Shown here: piece by piece, positions 1-5,923 of the stretch
Numbering within the stretch: position 1 is the first letter of the stretch
Layout: every line of letters starts with the position of its first letter
Assembly (NCBI GenBank): GCA_002780205.1
Contig: PEVQ01000141.1
Span: forward strand, 1-9,012
Origin: Elusimicrobia bacterium CG06_land_8_20_14_3_00_38_11
GTDB lineage: Bacteria > Elusimicrobiota > UBA8919
Length of the DNA: 9,012 nucleotides
Direction: 5' to 3'
The notes under the pieces: generated by a model
What the model saw: only the letters and a program-made list of their open reading frames with translations
Told to the model about the DNA's origin: nothing
Databases searched by the model: none
Program-made: the position numbers and the translations under genes

Positions 1-241
1 CCCTTTCATTCTCGGGAATTATCGGACGATGTTTGCCTTTTATTTTTTTTACGGAGGCATCGGAATTAAGCCCGACTATTAAAATATCCCCTAACGATTT
101 CGCTTTTTCAAGAAGCCGAATATGACCTATATGCAGAATATCAAAACAACCGTTAGTAAAAACAATTTTTTTACCGGATTTTTTTAATTTTCTGGCGATT
201 TCGGAAATTTGATTTTGTGATTTGATTTTAGAAGAGTTCAT
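1..241 (-). CDS. rfaE2: D-glycero-beta-D-manno-heptose 1-phosphate adenylyltransferase, N-terminal part (runs off the window)
   Basis: This gene transfers AMP (or a nucleotide) to heptose 1-phosphate, the last nucleotide-activation step towards ADP-heptose for lipopolysaccharide core. Only the first 80 codons are in the window. They show the cytidylyltransferase-fold opening [13 protein letters not shown], with the nucleotide-binding HxGH motif (HIGH), followed by [13 protein letters not shown] and RPIIPENER, all typical of the C-terminal half of HldE. The ATG at 241 has no kinase domain in front of it, so this is the stand-alone RfaE2 type and a separate RfaE1 kinase gene is expected elsewhere. 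The start lies inside the end of gmhA, a 14-bp overlap in another frame, so translation is probably coupled. Family identification is firm; the exact nucleotide used is inferred from the family. Confidence 0.9.
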   Translation of the reverse strand, partial: MNSSKIKSQNQISEIARKLKKSGKKIVFTNGCFDILHIGHIRLLEKAKSLGDILIVGLNSDASVKKIKGKHRPIIPENER

Positions 242-800
242 CTTCAACCAGTTTGCAAATAATATGCCCGACGGTAATATGCATCTCTTGTATCCGCGCA
301 GTGTTTTTTGACGGAACTATTAGCGGAATATCGCACAACTTTTTCAGTTTGCCACCATCACAGCCTAAAAATCCGACGATAATTGCACCCTGCTTTTTTG
401 ATTGTTTTGCTCCCTCTACAACATTTTTTGAATTTCCGCTGGTGGAAATCGCAATCACTACATCTTTTTTTTCAACCGTTGATTCAACCTGTCTTGAAAA
501 AATTTTACCGAAACTGTAATCATTCGCAATCGCGGTAATTGCGGATGTGTTTGTCGTAAGTGCAACGGCATTAAGCGATTTTCTCTCTTTTTCAAAACGG
601 CTTACTAATTCGGTCGCTATATGCTGGGCATCAGCCGCGGAGCCGCCGTTTCCGAAAACAACAACTTTCCCGCCGGCGCGGTAACATTTTATTATTACTC
701 TCGCAATTTTCTCAATTACACCGGAAAGTGATCTTGATTTTTCTTTTACAGCAATGCTATCGTCAATAATTTGTAAGATTTTCTGTTTCATTTTTATCAT
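228..800 (-). CDS. gmhA: Sedoheptulose 7-phosphate isomerase (phosphoheptose isomerase)
   Basis: GmhA converts sedoheptulose 7-phosphate to D-glycero-D-manno-heptose 7-phosphate in the cytosol, the first step of ADP-heptose synthesis. The 190-residue protein is a single SIS domain of normal family length. Visible are the phosphosugar loop [15 protein letters not shown] (residues 46-60), the second sugar-phosphate loop STSGNS (119-124), and candidate zinc ligands H60, E64, Q171 and H179, matching the E. coli H61/E65/Q172/H180 pattern. Two starts are possible, ATG at 800 and ATG at 791. The upstream one has a weak GAG about 7 nt before it and the second has none, so 800 is preferred. The gene follows accC across a 172-bp repeat-filled gap and overlaps rfaE2. 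Its neighbours make a heptose role secure over DiaA-type SIS proteins. Confidence 0.93.
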   Translation of the reverse strand: MIKMKQKILQIIDDSIAVKEKSRSLSGVIEKIARVIIKCYRAGGKVVVFGNGGSAADAQHIATELVSRFEKERKSLNAVALTTNTSAITAIANDYSFGKIFSRQVESTVEKKDVVIAISTSGNSKNVVEGAKQSKKQGAIIVGFLGCDGGKLKKLCDIPLIVPSKNTARIQEMHITVGHIICKLVEDELF

Positions 801-843
801 TTTTTTACTCGGAGCGAGGGAGAAATTTTCCCAGACCCTTGAG

Positions 844-863
844 CCTGCCTGCCGGTAGGCAGG
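844..863. repeat. Palindromic 20-mer, copy 1
   Basis: CCTGCCTGCCGGTAGGCAGG has 7-bp arms (CCTGCCT/AGGCAGG) around GCCGGT. In plus-strand RNA the inner G and U can also pair, which makes the hairpin slightly better there than in the minus-strand operon transcript, where the same positions are A and C. Confidence 0.85.
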
Positions 864-926
864 GAGCGACTACGCTTTCAAGAGCGACGATTAGAGCGAA
901 GCCGACAGGGTGGGCGGCTGAGCGTG

Positions 927-946
927 CCTGCCTGCCGGTAGGCAGG
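927..946. repeat. Palindromic 20-mer, copy 2
   Basis: This is identical over all 20 bases to the copy at 844-863 and in the same orientation, 83 bp away. It is preceded by TG and followed by the right terminal arm of the surrounding element. Confidence 0.85.
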
Positions 947-972
947 TCTGGAAAATTTGCTCCCGAGCGATT

Positions 973-2322
973 TTATTTTTCATTATAAATCCTTTTTTGA
1001 ATGAAATTCGTATAAATCTCCCCTTTCTTAAAATAGTCATTCGCCAAAGTCGTCTTGTGGAAAGGAATAGTTGTTTTAATTCCGGTAATTTCAAACTCCG
1101 ACAGCGCGCGTTGCATCCTCGCAATCGCTTTTTCTCTTTTCGTGTCAATAACCAATAATTTTGCGAGTAAACTGTCATACACCGACGGCACGGTATAACC
1201 GTTATAAATATGGGTATCCAGCCGAACACCGGGACCGCCGGGAAAAATTACCGATTCAATTTTGCCGGGGCTCGGGATAAAATCCTTTTCCGAATCCTCC
1301 GCATTAATTCTGCATTCTATAACATGCCCTTTAATTACTACATCATCATAATCATATCCCAACGGTTCGCCGGCCGCCAAACGAATTTGTTCTTTAACAA
1401 GGTCAGCTCCCGAAACCATTTCCGTTACAGGATGCTCAACCTGAATGCGAGTGTTCATTTCCATAAAATAAAAATTTTCTTTTTTATCAACTAAAAACTC
1501 AATCGTGCCGGCGGTAAAATAATTAACGGCTTTTGCGGCAAGCCGAGCATAATGTCCCATCTTTTTTCTCAATTTCGGTGAAATGTTAGACGGCGATTCT
1601 TCAATTAATTTCTGATGCCTTCTTTGAATAGAGCAGTCCCTTTCCGGAAAAGAAACCACATTCCCTTTTATATCGCCTAAAATTTGAAACTCAATGTGCT
1701 TAGGTTCTTCAAGATATTTTTCAAGATAGACATCCCCGTTCCCGAACGCCGCTTTTGCTTCCGTCTGCGCGGTAATGATTGCGTTTTTAAGTGAATCCTC
1801 CGACGGGACAATGCGCATTCCCTTACCGCCGCCGCCGGCTGATGCTTTCACAATTAAAGGATAACCGATTTTTTTTGCGATCTTAAAAAGTTTCGGGGTT
1901 TCGGCGGTGATACATTCTTCCGTTCCGGGAATAGTCGGTATCCCGGCTTTTTTCATCGTTTTCTTCGCCGTGGATTTATCTCCCATCTGCTGAATTGTGG
2001 TTTTGGTAGGACCTATAAATTTTATATCGCACGACTCACAGACATCGGCGAAATATGTATTTTCCGATAAAAAACCGTATCCCGGATGAATCGCATCGGC
2101 GCCGGTTATTTCCGCGGCTGAAATTATATTTGCAATGTTCAGATAACTTTCCGAAGATTGCGCGGGACCGATACAAACGGATTCATCGGCAAATTTTACA
2201 TGAAGACATTCGGCGTCAATATCGGAATGCACGGCGACAGTTCTTATACCCATCTCCCGGCAGGCACGGATAATCCTTACCGCTATTTCGCCTCTGTTCG
2301 CTATCAAAATTTTGTTGAACAT
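973..2322 (-). CDS. accC: Acetyl-CoA carboxylase, biotin carboxylase subunit
   Basis: AccC carboxylates the biotin on AccB using ATP and bicarbonate, the first half-reaction of malonyl-CoA synthesis for fatty acids. The 449 residues match the E. coli enzyme almost position for position. They comprise an N-terminal domain ([14 protein letters not shown], 7-20), an ATP-grasp domain with K116, K159 and the glycine loop [10 protein letters not shown] (161-170), and a C-terminal domain with [12 protein letters not shown] (332-343). Catalytic and metal residues E275, E288, N290, R292, E296 and R338 are all present, in [16 protein letters not shown] for the central group. It follows accB at a 75-bp gap made of repeat DNA and has no recognisable Shine-Dalgarno sequence before its ATG. 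AccA and AccD, the carboxyltransferase subunits, are not in the window. Pyruvate carboxylase subunit A is the only serious alternative and is disfavoured by the adjacent AccB. Confidence 0.96.
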   Translation of the reverse strand: MFNKILIANRGEIAVRIIRACREMGIRTVAVHSDIDAECLHVKFADESVCIGPAQSSESYLNIANIISAAEITGADAIHPGYGFLSENTYFADVCESCDIKFIGPTKTTIQQMGDKSTAKKTMKKAGIPTIPGTEECITAETPKLFKIAKKIGYPLIVKASAGGGGKGMRIVPSEDSLKNAIITAQTEAKAAFGNGDVYLEKYLEEPKHIEFQILGDIKGNVVSFPERDCSIQRRHQKLIEESPSNISPKLRKKMGHYARLAAKAVNYFTAGTIEFLVDKKENFYFMEMNTRIQVEHPVTEMVSGADLVKEQIRLAAGEPLGYDYDDVVIKGHVIECRINAEDSEKDFIPSPGKIESVIFPGGPGVRLDTHIYNGYTVPSVYDSLLAKLLVIDTKREKAIARMQRALSEFEITGIKTTIPFHKTTLANDYFKKGEIYTNFIQKRIYNEK

Positions 2323-2330
2323 ATTTTTGG

Positions 2331-2439
2331 ACGCTGATTACCGCTGATTTGAGGGCGAATAAATTCGCCCCTACAACGCTGATTTCCACTGAACTTTTTA
2401 TCCGCGTTTATCGGCGTTAATATCTGCTTTTATCTGCGG
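2331..2439. repeat. Composite interspersed repeat spanning the accB/accC junction and the accB 3' end
   Basis: On the plus strand, 2331-2350 and 2376-2392 hold ACGCTGATT-type units, separated by a small palindrome at 2353-2370. From 2398 to 2439 come four quasi-tandem units of about 9-12 bp built on TTTATC(C/G/T)GCG, starting near 2398, 2407, 2417 and 2428. The second half lies inside accB and codes its last residues. The whole stretch resembles the widespread family of repeats with TATCTGCG/TATCAGCG units that I know from environmental genomes; this likeness is from memory. Confidence 0.6.
2353..2370. repeat. Small palindrome in the accB-accC gap
   Basis: GGGCGAATAAATTCGCCC has perfect 8-bp arms around AA. 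It splits two CGCTGATT repeat units, as if one repeat had inserted into another. In the operon transcript it can form a short GC-based hairpin about 30 nt upstream of the accC start. There is no U-run after it, so it is not a good intrinsic terminator. Confidence 0.75.
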
Positions 2440-2871
2440 TTCCACCTCAAAAAGCGGCTGCCCGTATTCAACCGGATGATTATCGGCAACTAATACCTTT
2501 ACGATTTTTCCTGCGACTTGTGAAGTCAGTTCTTTCATAACTTTCATCGCTTCAACTATACAAACCTTCTGGTCTATTGATACAAAATCACCTTCTTCAA
2601 CAAGCGGCTTACCGCCGGGTGAGGCAGAACGTAAAAATGTTCCGACCATTGTTGATTTAATCTGATTTTGAGACAACGAAATTTTTGGAACCGGTTCTTT
2701 ATCATGAATATTTGATTTCCCCGGGATGATTTTATCCGACGGCTCGCATGGAGAAAAAGAAATATCTTTTCTTCTGAAACCGGATTTTTCGCCGGCTTTT
2801 TCAAACCAGATTTCTTCTATATCGGTGTCTTTTATAGCGTCAAGAATTGATTTTATTTTTTCTATTTCCAT
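2398..2871 (-). CDS. accB: Biotin carboxyl carrier protein of acetyl-CoA carboxylase
   Basis: AccB carries the biotin that shuttles carboxyl groups between AccC and the AccAD carboxyltransferase. With the ATG at 2871 the protein has 157 residues and begins MEIEKIKSIL, matching the family opening (E. coli MDIRKIKKLI). A GTG 18 bp further upstream falls in repeat DNA and is rejected. The C-terminal biotinyl domain has the thumb region TMVGTFLRSASPGGKP (74-89) and the biotin motif EAMKVM with acceptor K110. Val replaces the usual Met after the lysine. The domain should end at GQPLFEVEP (residue 145); the last 12 residues, QIKADINADKRG, are encoded by the quasi-tandem repeat and look like a late extension. 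The gene sits between efp and accC, as in many bacteria. Confidence 0.95.
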   Translation of the reverse strand: MEIEKIKSILDAIKDTDIEEIWFEKAGEKSGFRRKDISFSPCEPSDKIIPGKSNIHDKEPVPKISLSQNQIKSTMVGTFLRSASPGGKPLVEEGDFVSIDQKVCIVEAMKVMKELTSQVAGKIVKVLVADNHPVEYGQPLFEVEPQIKADINADKRG

Positions 2872-2887
2872 ATTCGCTTTCGCTGAC

Positions 2888-2905
2888 ACGCTGATTACCG
2901 TTGAT
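2888..2905. repeat. Direct repeat unit upstream of accB
   Basis: ACGCTGATTACCGTTGAT matches 2331-2348 (ACGCTGATTACCGCTGAT) at 17 of 18 bases in the same orientation. The two copies flank accB on both sides. Confidence 0.75.
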
Positions 2906-2906
2906 A

Positions 2907-2978
2907 TGTCATGTTGAGCGGTAGCGAAACATCTCGCCTTTTAACACCGAGATTCTTCGCCTTCGGCTCAGAATGACA
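2907..2978. repeat. Long imperfect inverted repeat between efp and accB
   Basis: The arms 2907-2936 and 2948-2978 are inverted copies agreeing at roughly 23 of 31 positions (TGTCAT..TGAGC..GCGAA..ATCTCG), around an 11-nt loop. This has the look of the common dispersed repeat TGTCATTCTGAGCGAAG that I know from many environmental genomes. In the minus-strand operon RNA it would fold into a long stem just after efp, and it could dampen or separate expression of accB from the upstream genes. No U-run follows. Confidence 0.7.
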
Positions 2979-2989
2979 CTTCGTGTCAT
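2973..2989. repeat. Short hairpin over the efp stop codon
   Basis: ATGACAC-TTC-GTGTCAT is a perfect 7-bp inverted repeat with a 3-nt loop. It overlaps the last bases of efp, including its TGA at 2986-2988, and shares its left part with the right end of the larger inverted repeat. The overlap suggests that the repeat inserted right at the efp 3' end. Confidence 0.7.
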
Positions 2990-3549
2990 TTTGTTACCCT
3001 TTCTACATACTCGCCTGTTCTTGTGTCAATTTTTACAACATCGCCTTCTTTAATAAAAAGCGGAACTTGGACTTCAATCCCGGTTTCAAGTGTAGCGGGT
3101 TTAACCAAATTTGACACGGAATCACCCCTGAATCCCGGAGCAGTTGAAACAACTTTTAATTCCACATTCAAAGGCAAATCCATCGTTAAAAATTTATCGT
3201 CAATGTAAAGCGCTTCAACCTCCGCATCGGGTTTTAAGAATTTTACGACATCGCCAAGTTTTTCTTTCAGAATGGTTATCTGCTCATAATTTTCCATATC
3301 CATAAAAGTATAATCGTCACCCGAAGAATACAGAAATTGTTTCTTAATTCTTTTTAGCGTTACTTCTTCAAACTTTGTGCCGGATTTAAAAGTCGTCTCG
3401 GTGATTGCCCCCGTCTCAAGATTTCTTAGTTTCGTACGCATTACAGCCCCGCCTTTTCCCGGTTTATGATGCTGAAACCATACAACTATGCACGGTGCTC
3501 CATCCACTTTTATGGTTAATCCATTTTTAAAATCAGAAGTATCTGTCAT
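2986..3549 (-). CDS. efp: Translation elongation factor P
   Basis: EF-P binds stalled ribosomes between the P and E sites and speeds peptide bond formation at consecutive prolines. The 187-residue length is standard. It shows the N-terminal KOW-like domain, with the tip loop HHKPGKGGA (27-35) bearing K32, the residue modified in many bacteria, and the two OB-type domains, ending with the signature around APGFRGDSVSNLVKPATLE. No modification enzyme (EpmA, EarP or YmfI type) is encoded here, so the modification state is unknown. The ATG overlaps the stop of the upstream lipoprotein gene by 4 bp (ATGA), with an AAGGA Shine-Dalgarno at 3556-3560, 6 nt away. That predicts translational coupling to a gene not usually found there. 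Confidence 0.97.
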   Translation of the reverse strand: MTDTSDFKNGLTIKVDGAPCIVVWFQHHKPGKGGAVMRTKLRNLETGAITETTFKSGTKFEEVTLKRIKKQFLYSSGDDYTFMDMENYEQITILKEKLGDVVKFLKPDAEVEALYIDDKFLTMDLPLNVELKVVSTAPGFRGDSVSNLVKPATLETGIEVQVPLFIKEGDVVKIDTRTGEYVERVTK

Positions 3550-3917
3550 TTTATTTCCTTTATATCAAGTTCGGTTTTGGACTGTTTTTTTAATGATTCC
3601 AAACCCTTTTTTACTTCTTGATCGTTGGGATTGTTCTTTAATACTTTCTCCCATATTTCTTTTGCTTTTTCCGGAAAATTATTCATATAATAAATAGACC
3701 CTATTTTTTTCATTGCAAGGGTGTTATTAGAATCAAGTGATAAAATTTCTTTGCAAACTTTTAGTGATTTACTATATTCTTTTTTGTTAAACAACTCACT
3801 GCTCTCTATAAGTTTTTCAATAATCAAATCTTCTTTTTGAACCTTTGATAATTCTTTTTTGCAGGATATAGTAAAAGCGAATATTAAAATACTTAAAACT
3901 GCCAATGCCTTTTTCAT
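3546..3917 (-). CDS. Small lipoprotein with two TPR-like repeats, function unknown
   Basis: I do not recognise a specific family name. The 123-residue product starts with a short basic MKK, a hydrophobic segment (4-17) and a Cys at 19 in TISC, a plausible though not ideal lipobox (Thr at -3), so it is probably a membrane-anchored lipoprotein facing the periplasm. Residues 34-65 and 68-100 look like tetratricopeptide repeats: the second, IGSIYYMNNFPEKAKEIWEK, has the usual small/aromatic spacing and ends NNPND. The tail is lysine-rich and polar. It starts 16 bp after the toxin stop, has no strong Shine-Dalgarno, and its TGA overlaps the efp ATG. Its sequence looks more AT-rich than neighbouring enzymes. 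It may bind protein partners, but no target can be named. Confidence 0.75.
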   Translation of the reverse strand: MKKALAVLSILIFAFTISCKKELSKVQKEDLIIEKLIESSELFNKKEYSKSLKVCKEILSLDSNNTLAMKKIGSIYYMNNFPEKAKEIWEKVLKNNPNDQEVKKGLESLKKQSKTELDIKEIK

Positions 3918-3933
3918 AAATTATTATTCACAA

Positions 3934-4191
3934 TTATCTATAAACCTCTTTTCTGTGTCCGACATCGCTAATTTCTATAATTTTATTTTTGTCGTCTATC
4001 GTGTAAATTATTCTATAATCCCCAACACGGATGCGATAACCATCGGTACTCCCATGAAGTTTTATACAGCCCATTGGTCTTGCATTTTTCTCCAAATTCA
4101 AGATAGAATCAGATACCCTTTGATGAACTTTAACGGGAAGTTTATCAATTTCTTTTTCGGCTAACTTTTTAATCCTAATTGTGTAAATCAC
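3934..4191 (-). CDS. RelE/ParE-family toxin
   Basis: An 85-residue RelE-fold protein, likely an mRNA interferase that cuts mRNA on the ribosome. Characteristic strings are MIYTIRIKKLAEKEIDKLP at the start, KLHGSTDGYRIRVGDYRIIY (44-63) and ISDVGHRKEVYR (74-85). The basic/aromatic set R53, R55, R60, R80 and Y84 sits where RelE toxins keep catalytic residues, which suggests an active RNase rather than a ParE-type gyrase poison; the split is not certain from sequence alone. The start is GTG at 4191, sharing GTGA with the antitoxin stop. This order (antitoxin then toxin, 4-bp overlap) is classic for relBE loci and lets the antitoxin be made first. Confidence 0.88.
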   Translation of the reverse strand: MIYTIRIKKLAEKEIDKLPVKVHQRVSDSILNLEKNARPMGCIKLHGSTDGYRIRVGDYRIIYTIDDKNKIIEISDVGHRKEVYR

Positions 4192-4400
4192 TTCTGAACT
4201 CTTTTTTTGCGTTCTGCTAAATATTCCCTAAAGGGTCGGGATGGCTCATTCCGTCTTGCTTCAATTATAGCAAGATCAATTAAGTCCTCGCGATATTTTT
4301 TATTTTTTACAAGTTCTCCTAAAAAACTTTCCCTTTCCTGATATGGCAGTGACTTAAACGCCTGCATAAAAACTCTTGCTATCGCTTGTGTTTGTGGCAT
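4188..4400 (-). CDS. Probable RelB-like antitoxin
   Basis: A 70-residue acidic/basic helical protein immediately upstream of, and overlapping, the RelE-like gene. It reads MPQTQAIARVFMQAFKSLPY and then a helical stretch ERESFLGELVKNKKYREDL, ending RPFREYLAERKK. No HTH or ribbon-helix-helix motif is obvious; identification rests on size, overlap and general resemblance to antitoxins paired with RelE. I start it at ATG 4400 because GGAGG lies 8 nt upstream; an in-frame TTG at 4415 would leave that site inside the gene. The gene starts 18 bp after the pepQ stop. If it binds toxin and DNA in the usual way, it could autoregulate the transcript within this housekeeping operon. Confidence 0.7.
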   Translation of the reverse strand: MPQTQAIARVFMQAFKSLPYQERESFLGELVKNKKYREDLIDLAIIEARRNEPSRPFREYLAERKKRVQK

Positions 4401-4408
4401 AATCTTGT

Positions 4409-4413
4409 CCTCC
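4409..4413 (-). promoter_or_regulatory. Shine-Dalgarno site GGAGG that sets the antitoxin start
   Basis: GGAGG on the minus strand, 8 nt before the ATG at 4400, is the strongest ribosome binding site in the window. It fixes the antitoxin start downstream of the in-frame TTG and shows that this organism uses classical Shine-Dalgarno initiation inside operons. Confidence 0.85.
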
Positions 4414-4418
4414 AAATT

Positions 4419-5432
4419 TTATTTTGTTAAAACCTCGCAACCGCTTTTTGTTACCAAAACCGTGTCCTCTATGCGAACGCCGAATTTATTCGGGATATAA
4501 ATCCCTGGCTCAACCGTTACAACCATTCCTGCTTTTAATACCGTTTCGGATTTTGCAGAAACTGACGGCTCTTCGTGAATATCAATTCCGACTCCGTGGC
4601 CTGTCCCGTGAATGAAATATTTTCCAAAACCGTTTTCTTTTATGAAATTCCTTGCAGCAAAATCAACTTTTTTACAAGATATGCCGTCTCTAATAACATT
4701 AATCGCTTTTTTTTGCGCCTCTTTTACAACCTCAAATATATTTTCAGCAAGTTTGTTTATTTTACCTAAAAAAAGTGTCCTTGTCAAGTCGGAATTATAT
4801 CCCTGATAAACACAGCCCAAATCAATAAGAACAATATCGTTTTTTTGAATTTTTCTATCCGTTGGTCTATGGTGAGGGTCTGCGGCGTTTTTTCTTGATG
4901 CGACAATTATATCAAATGCCGATTTTTCAGCGCCGTTTCTTCTTAAAAAATATTCCAATTCGTCGGCAAGGTCTTTTTCCGTTATGCCGGCTTTAAGTTT
5001 TTTTGAGACGTATTTAATCGCTTTTTTAGAAATTTTACAGGCAGTTTTTATTTTTGAGAGTTCGCTTCGGTCTTTTATCAGACGAACATCTTCAACAAAA
5101 TTTGAGCAACTCTCAAACTTAACACCTTTAGCCCTTTTGAGTTTCTCTAAACGGGCAACTGAAATACCGTTATCAAATCCTATTTTTTTATTTTTGTATT
5201 TTTTAAAAAAAGTATCGGTCGCTATCTGTATTTTGCAATCCGAATGTTTTTTCGCCGACGGATAACTTAACTCTGACACAACCAAGTATATATCTTTTGG
5301 GGAAACAAAAACAAAAGAATTTTCCGCTCGGAAACCCGTTAGATAAAAAATGTTTAACGGATCAAATGAAACAAATCCATCCAGTTTTTTAGAAACGATT
5401 TTTTTTCGCAAACTTTTTAATCGTAACTTCAT
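4419..5432 (-). CDS. pepQ: M24-family metallopeptidase (Xaa-Pro aminopeptidase/dipeptidase type)
   Basis: A cytosolic two-metal peptidase, probably removing residues next to proline. The N-terminal third is a creatinase-like domain ([18 protein letters not shown], 17-34). The C-terminal two thirds form the pita-bread fold with all five metal ligands: D204 (LIDLGC), D215 (NSDLTRT), H279 (GTGHGVG), E308 (TVEPGI) and E322 (RIEDT), plus the second histidine in DIHEEP. The 337 residues are a little short against about 350-360 for the family, without any missing motif. It overlaps aroQ by ATGA and lies in the aroQ-pepQ-efp-acc context usual for this family. Whether it is a prolidase or an aminopeptidase P cannot be told from sequence; the symbol pepQ is by context. 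Confidence 0.9.
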   Translation of the reverse strand: MKLRLKSLRKKIVSKKLDGFVSFDPLNIFYLTGFRAENSFVFVSPKDIYLVVSELSYPSAKKHSDCKIQIATDTFFKKYKNKKIGFDNGISVARLEKLKRAKGVKFESCSNFVEDVRLIKDRSELSKIKTACKISKKAIKYVSKKLKAGITEKDLADELEYFLRRNGAEKSAFDIIVASRKNAADPHHRPTDRKIQKNDIVLIDLGCVYQGYNSDLTRTLFLGKINKLAENIFEVVKEAQKKAINVIRDGISCKKVDFAARNFIKENGFGKYFIHGTGHGVGIDIHEEPSVSAKSETVLKAGMVVTVEPGIYIPNKFGVRIEDTVLVTKSGCEVLTK

Positions 5433-5866
5433 TTATTTATCAACTCTATTGCGGCAAGCACACCCAGAAGATAGGAATTAACTCCAAAGCCGGAAATTTG
5501 CCCTGTAGCGGCGGCGGCAAGCAATGACTTATGCCTGAATTCCTCCCGACGGTAAATGTTGGAAAGATGAACTTCTACGACCGGAATATCAATCGCAGCG
5601 ACTGCGTCCCGTATCGCGACGGATGTATGCGTGTAGGCAGCAGGATTTATTACGATTGCAGCATATTTTTTGGGGGAACTTCCGATGGCATCAACTATTT
5701 CGCCTTCGTGATTTGATTGCAGTATGTCAACTGAAACTTTTTTTTCTTTCGCAAGTTTTTTTATTTGTTTGTTTATATCCTCCAGCGAAAATTTCCCGTA
5801 AATATCCGGCTCTCGTAACCCAAGCAAACCAAGATTTGGCCCGTGAATAATAAGAATTTTTTTCAT
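5429..5866 (-). CDS. aroQ: 3-dehydroquinate dehydratase, type II
   Basis: AroQ dehydrates 3-dehydroquinate to 3-dehydroshikimate, the third step of the shikimate pathway, acting as a dodecamer of flavodoxin-fold subunits. The 145 residues include the opening [18 protein letters not shown] with N11, R18 and catalytic Tyr Y23, then [16 protein letters not shown] (N74, H80) and [17 protein letters not shown] (H100, R111). The Gly after PNL replaces the commoner Asn but also occurs in known enzymes. Length is typical. The start at 5866 has GGGGG 6 nt upstream. It follows aroB with a 55-bp gap that carries an inverted repeat, and its stop overlaps the pepQ start. Confidence 0.96.
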   Translation of the reverse strand: MKKILIIHGPNLGLLGLREPDIYGKFSLEDINKQIKKLAKEKKVSVDILQSNHEGEIVDAIGSSPKKYAAIVINPAAYTHTSVAIRDAVAAIDIPVVEVHLSNIYRREEFRHKSLLAAAATGQISGFGVNSYLLGVLAAIELINK

Positions 5867-5872
5867 AAATTT

Positions 5873-5877
5873 CCCCC
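5873..5877 (-). promoter_or_regulatory. Shine-Dalgarno-like site for aroQ
   Basis: GGGGG followed by A on the minus strand, 6 nt before the aroQ ATG. It supports the start at 5866 and independent translation of aroQ after the gap. Confidence 0.65.
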
Positions 5878-5895
5878 ATTTTTTAAGACGATATT

Positions 5896-5923
5896 ATACA
5901 ACAAATGTTGTATGACATTTGTT
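5896..5923. repeat. Overlapping inverted repeats in the aroB-aroQ gap
   Basis: Two palindromes share one arm. ATACAACA-AA-TGTTGTAT lies at 5896-5913 with 8-bp arms. AACAAATGT (5900-5908) and ACATTTGTT (5915-5923) form a 9-bp stem with a 6-nt loop that reaches the aroB stop codon. The two hairpins exclude each other. There is no GC-rich stem or U-run, so an operator or a weak attenuator is more likely than a terminator. Confidence 0.6.

Larger units (their letters stand above)
809..970. repeat. MITE-like palindromic repeat element between accC and gmhA
   Basis: About 160 bp with imperfect inverted ends: the minus-strand reading of 945-964 and the plus-strand reading of 818-837 match as GGGAG(C)AAATTTTCC(C)AGACC with two single-base indels. 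Inside are two identical, same-orientation copies of CCTGCCTGCCGGTAGGCAGG at 844-863 and 927-946, each an imperfect palindrome. The hexamer GAGCGA occurs five times (812, 864, 882, 894, 965). The right edge stops 2 bp from the accC stop codon. No transposase is present, so this is either a non-autonomous element or a bacterial interspersed mosaic-like repeat. It fills the whole gap; I see no gene in it. I recall near-identical palindromes in candidate-phylum genomes but cannot verify this here. Confidence 0.75.

Noticed and set aside
844..946. Possible CRISPR-like repeat-spacer unit
   Set aside because: There are only two copies of the palindrome, the single spacing of 63 bp is too long, and no cas genes are near.
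891..1229. Open frame overlapping accC and the palindromic element
   Set aside because: It lies antisense-free but out of frame inside accC and its tail (CLPAGRHAQ) is just the translated palindrome, a common false gene in repeat-rich genomes.
1210..1494. Plus-strand open frames inside accC, pepQ, aroQ and efp
   Set aside because: They are antisense shadows of clearly identified enzymes, without ribosome binding sites or recognisable motifs.
2872..2889. GTG start giving AccB six extra residues
   Set aside because: The extra codons lie in repeat DNA and the family begins at the MEIEKIK-type opening; there is no Shine-Dalgarno for the GTG.
4401..4415. TTG start of the antitoxin at 4415
   Set aside because: The strong GGAGG site would then lie within the gene; it is placed ideally for the ATG at 4400.
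5882..5921. Separate promoter for aroQ with TATAAT on the minus strand
   Set aside because: A TATAAT exists at 5892-5897, but 17 bp upstream there is only CAAATG, a poor -35, so I do not call it.
5900..5923. Intrinsic terminator after aroB
   Set aside because: The stem is AT-rich and no U-run follows it.
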